From NCBI GenBank assembly GCA_903875045.1, contig CAIQUS010000015.1, forward strand, positions 1 through 64,000: 64,000 nucleotides of DNA, written 5' to 3'. The position numbers and the translations under genes were made by a program. The notes under the pieces were generated by a model. It ran no database searches and had not been told where the DNA came from. It saw only the letters and a list, made by a program, of their open reading frames with translations. This document shows positions 7,079 through 15,023 of this stretch, in pieces. This DNA comes from an uncultured Bacteroidales bacterium. GTDB taxonomy: Bacteria; Bacteroidota; Bacteroidia; Bacteroidales; FEN-979. Position 1 is the first letter of the stretch. Every line of letters starts with the position of its first letter.

Positions 7079-10000
7079 TTAACTGCCTGTCATGAGCTTG
7101 TATTTGGCCAATTTGCTCCGGAACTGGCACCGGGCGTCGATGAGGTTGTCCTTTGTTTGTTGAACAACTGCCTGGGCTTCAAGCAAGTCGGAGATCCCAA
7201 TCATGCCTGCTTTGTAATTATCCTGACTGATACGAAGGTTCTCATTGGCCTGCTCCACAGATACCTGCGAAACACTCACCTGGAAGCTAGTCTCCCCTAC
7301 CTCATTGGCTGCCTGCCGAATCTGCAGGACCAGCATTTCAGTGTTCTCCTGAAGCGAATTTCTGGCCTGCTCCACTTCGATTTCCTGCTTTTTGATCTTA
7401 TGGCTTCCTGCCCACCAGTCAGAGATCGGGATGCTGAGACTAACCATTCCCAGGGCATTATTTGAAGTCTTGTCCATGACATCGTAAGTAAATCCGGTGC
7501 CAACCACTGAGAGTTGCGGCAAGTATTCGCCTGCCGCCATTTTCTTTTGCACCTGCCTTACTTCCACGGCTTTGTTAAGCAACTGATATTCGCTCCGGTT
7601 TTTCACAAGCTGCTCAGGGTCCAGAAACATAACAGGTACAACCTGGTTGTCAGGCAGAGCGTTGAATACCAGAGAACTGTCGTAGATTAGTCCGACATGC
7701 TGGCATAATGCACGCCTGGTGAGATTAATCCCGTTTTTCAGTTTCAGCAGGTTTGTCCTCAGTTCATTCTGCTTCAATTGGACCTTGAGCACATCGTTCC
7801 TCTGGGCTAACCCTGCATTGGTATAATTGTTTACATCTCGGTACAGGGAGTCGAGGAGGAGCTGATAACTTTGTATGGTCTTTTCTTTTTCACAGAGTGA
7901 CTGCAAGTTCCAGAAAAGCTCTTCTGTCCTGGCCAGGACTTCGTCGCGGGTCATTGCCTTTTGATACACATTGACATCCTCCCCCAACCTGGCAAGTTTG
8001 TATCCTCTCCTGATCCTGCCCCCGGCATAAACAGGCATCGTAACGGTAACAGCGGCAGTATTCATATAATCAAGCAAACCCAGTGACATTGAGGGGACAT
8101 AGGCAAATTGTGTGGGATTCATGAGCTGACCAGGGTTTTTGCCATCCCAAACCGGCAGGTTCATGGATGGCGTCTGGGCTTTGATGAGGTAATCGGCCGA
8201 ACGTAACGCAAAGGCAGCAACACTTACCTTGGGGAAAAAGTTGGTAAAAACCTCTTTTCTCTGCTGTCCGGAGGCTCTGACCTGCAATTCAGCCTCTTTG
8301 ATCTTCCGGTTGTTATGCAATGCCAGCTGCTTACACGAATCCAATGAAACAGTCTGGGCCTGACCCGTGCCGAAGAGTGACGGAACGGTTAGCAGAAAAC
8401 CGGCCAGGAGCATTTTTATATTCCGTGGTAAATTCCAGAATTTCGCTCTCTTTCCTTTGTCGCTGTATGAAACTGAATATAATACCGGGAGTATGTACAG
8501 CGTAAGGACCATTGAAAACAGCAGCCCAAAACAGATCACGGTGCCCATCGGTCCCCAAAGTGGTGAACGGCTGATGATCATCGGGATGACCCCCACTCCT
8601 GCCGCAGCAGAGGTGAGGAATATCGGCCGCATCCGGCGTTTCCCAGCAGCAATGGCTGCTTCTTTGGTACTCATTCCCTGGGTCTCCTTCAGTTCCCTGG
8701 CATAATCGATAAGGATGATCCCGTTCCTTACGACCATCCCGCACAAACTTGTGATCCCGATGAAGGCTGTTGTGCTGAAGGGAAAGCGCATGATCAGCAG
8801 GCCTATCACGGCCCCCGGAAGGGTGAGCAGCATTCCGCTCATGATGAGAAGGGCGAGCTTGGCTTTTCTAAACTGTATCAGAAGGATGAAGAAGATAAGA
8901 ATGATACTGACTCCGAGTGCAATTCCCATGGGGATGAAAACCTCCTGCATGGCTTCAAAATCCCCACCCCAACTAACGGAAGTGCCTTCGGGCAGCTTAA
9001 GCTTTTCGATTTGGGGCTTTATGTTCCCCAGGATCTCTGCAGCTACTGCCTTTGGTGTATTGTCGATCATAACGGTGAGTGTGGGCACACCATTGCGCCT
9101 CACAATCGTTCCTTCACTCCATGAGGGGGTGAAATCAGCCATGGATCGCAGTGGTATGGCAGAAAAACTCATTGGAGATGTAATGTACTGGTCTGCAATG
9201 GTTTTTAAATTTTCCGTGGATGATTGTTCCTGTTTAAGTACGACTTCAACTGGGTAATCATCCTCCCAGATGGTGGTGAGGGGAACTCCGTCAAGCCCGA
9301 TCATTACCGAGGTAGCCACAAGACTTTTGTAATACCCCATGCGGTTCGCCTTGTCGCGGTCGAGATTCACATTGATGTTTTGCTGGGGCTGATCCCAATC
9401 GGTCCTCACCCAGGCAAGTCCCTGGGTTTTGGATAGGATCTCCATCACTTTTTTCTGAGTACTGCGGATGTCTTTTACAGAATCGGACGAGATTCTCACT
9501 TCAATGGATGCCTTGTTGAGCTGCATGGCGAGTATTTTCCATTTTACATGGGCATTGATGAAGTTATCGGAATACTGCGGGCTGTATTCGTTCACGATCT
9601 CCCTCGTAGCCTTGTCCGATTTTGTGTTGACAAGCAACTGGCCGAAGTTCGAGGCTGGCATCTGGGGGGCATAAACAGTGTGGAACCTGGGCGAACTGGT
9701 GCCAATGAAACTGGTGACATTGGTCACTCGTTTGTCTTTCAGCAAAACGGACTCCAGACTGTCAACTACTTTCCGGGTACTTTTCAGTGAAGAACCGGTG
9801 GGCAGGTATACTTCAACTGCAAACTGGTTTCTCTCCATTTCCGGAAACAATTGCTGGTCGGTCAATTGAAAAAGGAGTACTGACCCGACCACAGAACCTA
9901 TCCCAATCGCGATGACCATCCGGGGATGTTCAAAGGCCTTGTCGATTGATTTGTCGAACCAGCCCTGTAAAACATCGAGAAAAGTTTTTTTATTCAGCTT

Positions 10001-11512
10001 TTTCGGGTTTCTCAGCCCTTTTTTAATGAATACAAAATTCAGGTATGGGACTAAAAACAAGGCAACCAGTATCGAAACCGTCAGTGCGATCGTCACGACC
10101 CATGGAATCGTGTTCATGAATTCGCCGGCTGTTCCGGGTACCATAAATCCAAGCGGGATGTATGCGGCCAGAATGGCAAGCGTGGCGACCACGATGGGCG
10201 CAACGAGTTCCTTCGCGCTCTTTATCGCTGCATGCCAGGGTGAAAATCCCTGATCGATTTTCGTTACATGATTATCGATAACAACAATGGAGTTGTCAAC
10301 GATCATTCCGAGCACAAGGATCAGCGAGGCAAGTGAGACCGTATGCAACTCTATCCCTGTAAAGTATAGTATCGCCAGTGTGATCATCACCGAAATGGGA
10401 ACTGTAATGCCTGCTACGGAAGCTACACGCATGGGAAGCAGGATCAGTGTCACCATAATCACCGCCATGATGGCGATCAGGAATTCACGAAGAAAATTAT
10501 TCACCGAATCGCCAACGTACTTTGGAAGTTCAGATATTTTGGCTGTTTCAATACCTTCCGGACAATGTTTTTTAAAATTCTCCAGCACTTTGTCCACATC
10601 TTTCCCGTATGCAACGATGTTATTTCCCGGTTGCATCTCCAGTGAAAGCAGGATGGTCTTTTTACCGTTCTGACGGATGAAATTACCGGGTTTGTCATAT
10701 TTTCGTTCGATGGTGGCGATGTTCTTAAGCCTTACTACGTTGCCGTTTGGATCGGAGTAAACGATCTGCTCGGCCAGGTCTTTTTCCGATTCAAAATTGG
10801 GTGGAAAATGTACGGGCATCACAGTGGTGCCGTCATCGAGTTTGCCGGCATAGCTCACCATCCCGTTGGCCTGGTATGAGCCCAGCAGCGAAAGCGATTT
10901 AATATTGTATTCGTTCAGCAGTTCCGGCCTTACATTGACAAATATCTTTTCTTTCTGAAGACCAAAGTGCTTGATCTTGGAAGTAGCGGGGATTTTGCGG
11001 CAATCTGATTCGAGCTTTTTCAGCTGTTCTTCAAGTTCTTTATAGCTTTTTGTGTCGGACGACAAGGTGATGAGCAAAGCTGATGTATCACCAAAATCTG
11101 AGTTCGCGATCAATGCGATAACGCCCGTGGGCAAGGTCATTTTCAGTTCAGTGAGCCCATGCTTTAATTTGGACCAGAACTGGTCGGCATTTTTTACTTC
11201 ATCGTTCAGTTCAACGAAAATATACATGATACCTTCCCTTGAATAGGAATAGGTTTTGGCCTTTTTTACTTCCTGGTAACCGAAGAGATAATTCTCGACA
11301 ACCGTGGTAAGCTGTTTTTCAACTTCTGAGGAGGTGGCACCAGGAAAAACTCCGACGATAACTCCCTGGCGGATGGTAAAAGCAGGAAATTCGTTTCGTG
11401 GCATTTTCAGCAGGGCGACAATCCCAACAATGATGATGGCCGCCGCAATGATCACAACAATGTTGTTGTTGCGCATTGCCTTTTCGATAAGGTTTGGTTT
11501 TCTCCGTTCCAT
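7079..11512 (-). CDS. RND efflux pump fused to a TolC-type outer membrane factor
   Basis: A 1477-residue fusion. Residues 1 to about 1020 are a complete AcrB-like (HAE1-type) proton-driven pump: TM1 near residues 20-40, two large periplasmic loops, TM4 with GMIVDNSIVVIDN (proton-relay Asp), and a last helix near LYILPVLYSVSYS. After a short basic linker, residues about 1035-1057 (MLLAGFLLTVPSLFGTGQA) are a signal-peptide-like hydrophobic segment. Then about 425 residues form a TolC family channel subunit with two repeats (TVSLDSCKQLALHNN, later DLLEAQAVVQQ). The extra hydrophobic segment would carry the TolC part to the periplasm. Start ATG 11512 follows the adaptor stop by one base. Substrate unknown; likely drugs, detergents or solvents. 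Confidence 0.9.
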   Translation of the reverse strand: MERRKPNLIEKAMRNNNIVVIIAAAIIIVGIVALLKMPRNEFPAFTIRQGVIVGVFPGATSSEVEKQLTTVVENYLFGYQEVKKAKTYSYSREGIMYIFVELNDEVKNADQFWSKLKHGLTELKMTLPTGVIALIANSDFGDTSALLITLSSDTKSYKELEEQLKKLESDCRKIPATSKIKHFGLQKEKIFVNVRPELLNEYNIKSLSLLGSYQANGMVSYAGKLDDGTTVMPVHFPPNFESEKDLAEQIVYSDPNGNVVRLKNIATIERKYDKPGNFIRQNGKKTILLSLEMQPGNNIVAYGKDVDKVLENFKKHCPEGIETAKISELPKYVGDSVNNFLREFLIAIMAVIMVTLILLPMRVASVAGITVPISVMITLAILYFTGIELHTVSLASLILVLGMIVDNSIVVIDNHVTKIDQGFSPWHAAIKSAKELVAPIVVATLAILAAYIPLGFMVPGTAGEFMNTIPWVVTIALTVSILVALFLVPYLNFVFIKKGLRNPKKLNKKTFLDVLQGWFDKSIDKAFEHPRMVIAIGIGSVVGSVLLFQLTDQQLFPEMERNQFAVEVYLPTGSSLKSTRKVVDSLESVLLKDKRVTNVTSFIGTSSPRFHTVYAPQMPASNFGQLLVNTKSDKATREIVNEYSPQYSDNFINAHVKWKILAMQLNKASIEVRISSDSVKDIRSTQKKVMEILSKTQGLAWVRTDWDQPQQNINVNLDRDKANRMGYYKSLVATSVMIGLDGVPLTTIWEDDYPVEVVLKQEQSSTENLKTIADQYITSPMSFSAIPLRSMADFTPSWSEGTIVRRNGVPTLTVMIDNTPKAVAAEILGNIKPQIEKLKLPEGTSVSWGGDFEAMQEVFIPMGIALGVSIILIFFILLIQFRKAKLALLIMSGMLLTLPGAVIGLLIMRFPFSTTAFIGITSLCGMVVRNGIILIDYARELKETQGMSTKEAAIAAGKRRMRPIFLTSAAAGVGVIPMIISRSPLWGPMGTVICFGLLFSMVLTLYILPVLYSVSYSDKGKRAKFWNLPRNIKMLLAGFLLTVPSLFGTGQAQTVSLDSCKQLALHNNRKIKEAELQVRASGQQRKEVFTNFFPKVSVAAFALRSADYLIKAQTPSMNLPVWDGKNPGQLMNPTQFAYVPSMSLGLLDYMNTAAVTVTMPVYAGGRIRRGYKLARLGEDVNVYQKAMTRDEVLARTEELFWNLQSLCEKEKTIQSYQLLLDSLYRDVNNYTNAGLAQRNDVLKVQLKQNELRTNLLKLKNGINLTRRALCQHVGLIYDSSLVFNALPDNQVVPVMFLDPEQLVKNRSEYQLLNKAVEVRQVQKKMAAGEYLPQLSVVGTGFTYDVMDKTSNNALGMVSLSIPISDWWAGSHKIKKQEIEVEQARNSLQENTEMLVLQIRQAANEVGETSFQVSVSQVSVEQANENLRISQDNYKAGMIGISDLLEAQAVVQQTKDNLIDARCQFRSKLAKYKLMTGS

Positions 11513-11513
11513 C

Positions 11514-12545
11514 TTAAAAAGCAATTAAACTGTTGTCCATCAACTTTTCTTTTCCCTCATTCACGATCAACTGCCCTGCTTCCAGGCCCGACACCACCTC
11601 CAGGCCTGAATCATGGTATTGTCCGGTTTTTATAACCTGTTTTCTTGCGCGTTTCCCGGCAGGATCGACCACAAACACAAAGGTGTTGTTGTTATCGTCC
11701 CTGGATACACTCTGATTTGGGACCATCACCAGTTCCTTTTCCATGGCTGTTTCCATTTTTACATCGCAAACCATACCCGGTTTTAATGATAAGTCAGGGT
11801 TTGGTACAAGGATCTTTGCTTCGTATGTACGGGAAATCCTGTCTGCGACCGGACTGATATTGGCCACCTCCCCTTTGAATTCCTTATCGTTCAGGGCAGA
11901 AACAGTGAAAATTGCTTTCATTCCTTTGACGATCCTGGCTACTTCATTTTCGGGAACGGAGATTTTTACATACACCTGCCTGATATCGACCAGTTCCAGG
12001 GGAGCCGCAGCAATGGAAATCGATGACATTCCCGGCTCAATGTTCCGTTTCCCTACCATTCCGTTAACGGGAGCATGCAGTTTGCATTTCGCGAGGTTGT
12101 TTTTTGCAAGGTTAAGAGAGGACTGAGCCTGTTCAAGTTTAGACTCCATTTCCACCCATTTGATCTCAGGCAAACTTCCCTTTTCATATACCGATTTCAG
12201 CCTGTCGTATGCATCCTTGGCTTGCTGGTATTGTGAAAGGGTGATTTCATACATGCTTAACGCATCGGTTTGATCAAGTCTGGCAAGCAACTGTCCTTTT
12301 TGTACGATGTCACCGGCATCCACCAGCACTTCCTGTACAGTTCCGGTTGTTTGAAAATTCAGGGGTATGTTCTGATAAGCTTCAATGGTTCCGCTATAAC
12401 GCAAAGCCGCAACCAGCTTTTCTTTTTTAACCATAACGGTGGTTACTGTGACGGGCTTCATGCCGGGAAGGTTTTCCTGGTTTTCTCTGGAATTGCATGC
12501 GATAAGCATACAAAATGCCATCACTGAAATGATCATTCTTTTCAT
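11514..12545 (-). CDS. RND efflux periplasmic adaptor lipoprotein (HlyD/MFP family)
   Basis: A 343-residue membrane-fusion protein that links the inner membrane pump to the outer membrane channel. Residues 1-17 are a lipoprotein signal with lipobox LIAC, so the protein is probably anchored to the inner membrane. The order seen is barrel-sandwich strands (YSGTIEAYQNIPLNFQTTGT, VLVDAGDIVQKGQLLARLD), a coiled-coil hairpin (about 95-150), the second lipoyl half (LHAPVNGMVGKRNIEPG), then beta-barrel and membrane-proximal domains. It is the first gene of the operon with the fused pump, which begins 1 nt after its stop. A candidate TetR operator lies 37 nt upstream. Confidence 0.92.
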   Translation of the reverse strand: MKRMIISVMAFCMLIACNSRENQENLPGMKPVTVTTVMVKKEKLVAALRYSGTIEAYQNIPLNFQTTGTVQEVLVDAGDIVQKGQLLARLDQTDALSMYEITLSQYQQAKDAYDRLKSVYEKGSLPEIKWVEMESKLEQAQSSLNLAKNNLAKCKLHAPVNGMVGKRNIEPGMSSISIAAAPLELVDIRQVYVKISVPENEVARIVKGMKAIFTVSALNDKEFKGEVANISPVADRISRTYEAKILVPNPDLSLKPGMVCDVKMETAMEKELVMVPNQSVSRDDNNNTFVFVVDPAGKRARKQVIKTGQYHDSGLEVVSGLEAGQLIVNEGKEKLMDNSLIAF

Positions 12546-12581
12546 ATTTCTGTGTTTAACGTGTAATTAATTTTTGCTTTA

Positions 12582-12599
12582 ATACTGAACGTTTGGTAT
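12582..12599. promoter_or_regulatory. Candidate TetR operator, efflux operon
   Basis: ATACTGAACGTTTGGTAT, an imperfect dyad of the ATAC-GA-CG-TC-GTAT type. It is identical at 16 of 18 positions to the site before the TetR gene (13234-13251). A TCGTTTTG sequence on the minus strand (12608-12615) could be the -7 box, so the site would cover the transcription start of the adaptor gene. Confidence 0.65.
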
Positions 12600-12639
12600 G
12601 TTTGGTACAAAACGAATAAAATGTTCCAGAACATAAAAC

Positions 12640-13227
12640 CTATTTCTTAAGAAGGTTATACAATTGGGTAAGCTGATCTCTTAAAGACTTCATTGAAGAT
12701 TCAACAGAGTTATTTCTCATAAAATCACCTGCAAGGCCAATACTTAATGACAGATATTGCGTGGCAACAACAGAAATGTCGATGTCATCCCTGATTTCAC
12801 CCCGCTTTATGGCGTTACTGATGATCACTTTTGCTTTCTCTACGTCATTATCGATAATACTCGATTTCTTCACTGCAAATCCTTCATAGTGTCGGAAACT
12901 ATCTGCAATCAAAGCTAAAAAGTTAACCGGTGTGAATTCTACATTACTGGTGATGGTCTGCTGTAGTAATTTATGAATGTGTTTTATGCACAATTCCGTA
13001 TATTCTTTCAGGCTGATGTTCTCATCCTCCAGAGAAAGGCTGGTTAACGGAAAATGTGTGTCAATCACGGCACGAAAAAGTTCTTCCTTATTTTTAAAGT
13101 GATGATAAAGTGCCCCTTTTGTAAAACCAACGGCATTGCTGATATCGCTGATCGAGACGGCTTCATAGCTTTGGGTCAGGAAAAGCCTGTAAGCTTCGTC
13201 AATAATATACTCTCTGGTGTCTTTCAT
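12640..13227 (-). CDS. TetR/AcrR family transcriptional regulator
   Basis: A 195-residue repressor. The N-terminal DNA-binding domain is typical: YIIDEAYRLFLTQSYEAVSI, then DISNAVGFTKGALYHHFKNK with the recognition helix GALYHHF. The C-terminal part is an all-helical ligand-binding and dimer domain. It sits just upstream of the efflux operon, in the same orientation but with its own promoter. Two shared dyads (before itself and before the adaptor) argue that it controls both units and is relieved by pump substrates, as for AcrR/TtgR-type regulators; the inducer cannot be read from the sequence. Confidence 0.92.
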   Translation of the reverse strand: MKDTREYIIDEAYRLFLTQSYEAVSISDISNAVGFTKGALYHHFKNKEELFRAVIDTHFPLTSLSLEDENISLKEYTELCIKHIHKLLQQTITSNVEFTPVNFLALIADSFRHYEGFAVKKSSIIDNDVEKAKVIISNAIKRGEIRDDIDISVVATQYLSLSIGLAGDFMRNNSVESSMKSLRDQLTQLYNLLKK

Positions 13228-13233
13228 AATTAA

Positions 13234-13284
13234 ATACTGAACGATCGGTATGCAAAAGTAGTACTTTATTTTGGATAGCAGAAA
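13234..13284 (-). promoter_or_regulatory. TetR gene promoter with overlapping operator
   Basis: Minus strand: TTTC (13281-13284), 20-nt spacer, TACTTTTG (13253-13260), then immediately the dyad ATACTGAACGATCGGTAT (13234-13251, written on the plus strand). The dyad lies between the -7 box and the start codon (13227), where a bound repressor would block initiation. Confidence 0.65.
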
Positions 13285-13301
13285 ATTCTTTATTTTTTTT
13301 C

Positions 13302-13353
13302 TTGCTTTTTGATTTTTTTGTATTACCTTTGTACTATACTATTTGTATAATAC
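13302..13353 (+). promoter_or_regulatory. PadR gene promoter with dyad operator
   Basis: TTG (13302-13304), 19-nt spacer, TACCTTTG (13324-13331), then the inverted repeat GTACTATAC / GTATAATAC (13331-13339 and 13345-13353, 8 of 9 pairing, 5-nt spacer). The dyad covers the expected start of transcription, as expected for an autoregulating PadR protein. Confidence 0.55.
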
Positions 13354-13367
13354 ATAACGATTAAATC

Positions 13368-13745
13368 ATGAATAACGAAATACTATTGACAGAATTATTA
13401 TCTGCCTGGGAAGAAACCTATAAAAAAGGTCAGCTTACCTTGTGGATATTCCTGGCCTTAAAGGAAGATGATAAATATGTTGATGACATCAAAGCCTTTG
13501 TTGAGGAGCAGTCAAAACAAACCATGAGTTGCGAGGAGCAAAGTTTGTATCGGACACTGCGAAAATTCCAACATCTTGGTGTCGTCGACTTTAAATCAGG
13601 AAAAGGGAATAAGGGGCCTGAGCGCAAATACTATTTTTTAACATCTTTAGGTCAAACCCTGCTTACTCAGTTTATCAACAGAAATATCAGTTTATTTTTC
13701 AATGAAAAAATTAAAAATCTTTTAAATCCGGAGGAACAATTATGA
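13368..13745 (+). CDS. PadR family transcriptional regulator
   Basis: A 125-residue winged-helix regulator. Family features are an N-terminal helix, the HTH region around QLTLWIFLALKEDDKYVDDI, a wing with LRKFQHLGVVDFKSGKGNKG and the strand RKYYFLTSLGQTLL, then a short C-terminal dimer helix. PadR proteins usually repress their own operon and a neighbouring membrane or detoxification gene. It overlaps the next gene by 4 nt (ATGA), which implies translational coupling. A dyad over its own promoter supports autoregulation. Confidence 0.9.
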   Translation: MNNEILLTELLSAWEETYKKGQLTLWIFLALKEDDKYVDDIKAFVEEQSKQTMSCEEQSLYRTLRKFQHLGVVDFKSGKGNKGPERKYYFLTSLGQTLLTQFINRNISLFFNEKIKNLLNPEEQL

Positions 13746-14161
13746 AATCATTTACATCAAATCAACTTAAGTTTGCTGGAGTACTTGTCATACTTACAAT
13801 CACCTTTCGCTTTGGGCTCAGCACCTTGTTACAAGGTATGGAGTTTACGCTGGCCTGGATGATCGCCGCCTTTTACGGAATTTTAGTATTTGTTGCAGGA
13901 TGGTATTTCGGGAAAAAGGATTATGATTCACTGCCACTATACGACATCGGCTTCAAGTTTCACCTGGTAACCTATATTATTTGTAATTTAATTGCAGAAC
14001 TCTGGTTCCTGCTGGGTTTTCAGTCACAGTACGAACCTGTGGAAACCGTTCATTTAACGGCATTATTCTGGGGCCTCGGGTTGATTCTCCATTTCATATT
14101 ATTTATGCGCTCTCGTAAAAATTCTATAAAAGGCATAGAGAAAACTGATATTTTTGACTGA
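13742..14161 (+). CDS. Four-helix membrane protein co-transcribed with PadR
   Basis: A 139-residue integral membrane protein with four predicted membrane spans (about residues 10-28, 35-57, 75-97 and 105-122) and a charged tail. It has a strong ribosome binding site (GGAGGAA, 6 nt before the ATG) and overlaps the PadR stop. PadR-coupled small membrane proteins are common in Bacteroidota, but no named function can be given. It could act as a sensor or effector of the signal sensed by PadR; that is only context inference. Confidence 0.8.
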   Translation: MKSFTSNQLKFAGVLVILTITFRFGLSTLLQGMEFTLAWMIAAFYGILVFVAGWYFGKKDYDSLPLYDIGFKFHLVTYIICNLIAELWFLLGFQSQYEPVETVHLTALFWGLGLILHFILFMRSRKNSIKGIEKTDIFD

Positions 14162-14211
14162 TTAAAGGTTTCTCCTGATCTCCTAAGTTATTTTTTACAA
14201 CATTATCAAAA

Positions 14212-14874
14212 TTATGGATTTTTACTTCCCAGCCCAACCAATCGTCCGATAATCACAGCAATATAAAAAGTTCCGAATATCGTTTCGAAAATCGCAAGAA
14301 GTCTGGGCACTTTCATTAAGGGCTGGATATCTCCATATCCTGTCGTTGTTAAGGTGATAAAACTGTAGTAAATCAGGTCGAATTTAATTTCTACGACCGT
14401 ATTTGCCGGGTGGGAAAAAGCCAAAGGATGAAGTTGTGCATAAAAACAGTAAAAATAGCCAAACGACAGCCCAAACAACAGGTAAATGCTTATCGCATTT
14501 CCAATCTCGGTCAGAGATAAAGGTTGCACTTTCAGCAGATAGTAAAACAAAATCAGTCCGAAAATACCAAAAACAAAACTATTCCTGAGATATTTGACAC
14601 CAATGAAAAAATCATTGTTGTACTTCCATGAAACTGCTTCAATGATCAGGCATAAACCAACCATTCCCAGCACAAACCAGATTACCTCCCGATGTGAAAA
14701 CATGATTGTTAAAGCCCCGGCCATGGTTCCAATGACTAGCAAAGAGGAGATCAGCCTGCCAAAAATACTATCATCCAAAAAAGGATTGATAAAAATAATG
14801 ATAACCAATGAGAACAGAAAGGCTGAACTTCGCAGGAACTCAGGGTAAAAAAGTGTGGGTGCAAATTTTCGCAT
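14212..14874 (-). CDS. Two-pore-helix potassium channel-like protein
   Basis: A 220-residue membrane protein with several predicted spans. The C-terminal 70 residues hold the ion-channel module (Ion_trans_2): an outer helix with YLLFGLSFGYFYCFYAQL, the pore loop YYSFITLTTTGYGDIQPL with the K+ selectivity filter TTTGYGD, and an inner helix ending in VIIGRLVGL. There is no regulatory RCK or cyclic-nucleotide domain, so gating is unknown. The N-terminal four helices are not a recognisable voltage sensor. Separate transcription unit; its upstream region holds a short tandem array. Confidence 0.85.
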   Translation of the reverse strand: MRKFAPTLFYPEFLRSSAFLFSLVIIIFINPFLDDSIFGRLISSLLVIGTMAGALTIMFSHREVIWFVLGMVGLCLIIEAVSWKYNNDFFIGVKYLRNSFVFGIFGLILFYYLLKVQPLSLTEIGNAISIYLLFGLSFGYFYCFYAQLHPLAFSHPANTVVEIKFDLIYYSFITLTTTGYGDIQPLMKVPRLLAIFETIFGTFYIAVIIGRLVGLGSKNP

Positions 14875-14960
14875 TGAGATTAAATTCTTGGAAAAACTTG
14901 TCTAAATTATAAAATTTCCCATAAATTGCGGAGCGAAAATAATGATTATTGTGAAATGTC

Positions 14961-15009
14961 AGGTTACGGGTGACGGGTGAAAGGTGACACGTGACGGGTG
15001 ACAGGTGAT
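14961..15009. repeat. 8-bp tandem array, unit GGGTGACG (degenerate)
   Basis: About six degenerate copies of a GGGTGAC(G/A) unit in the divergent region between the K+ channel and the amino acid permease, ending 14 nt before the permease ATG. The same unit forms the array at 48737-48813, 34 kb away. Confidence 0.8.
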
Positions 15010-15023
15010 TAATAAAAAATGAT

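Noticed and set aside
8340-8430. RND-TolC junction as an assembly or sequencing artefact
   Set aside because: The frame is continuous, no duplicated or missing segment is visible, and such fusions are known in this phylum; a check by reads would still be useful.
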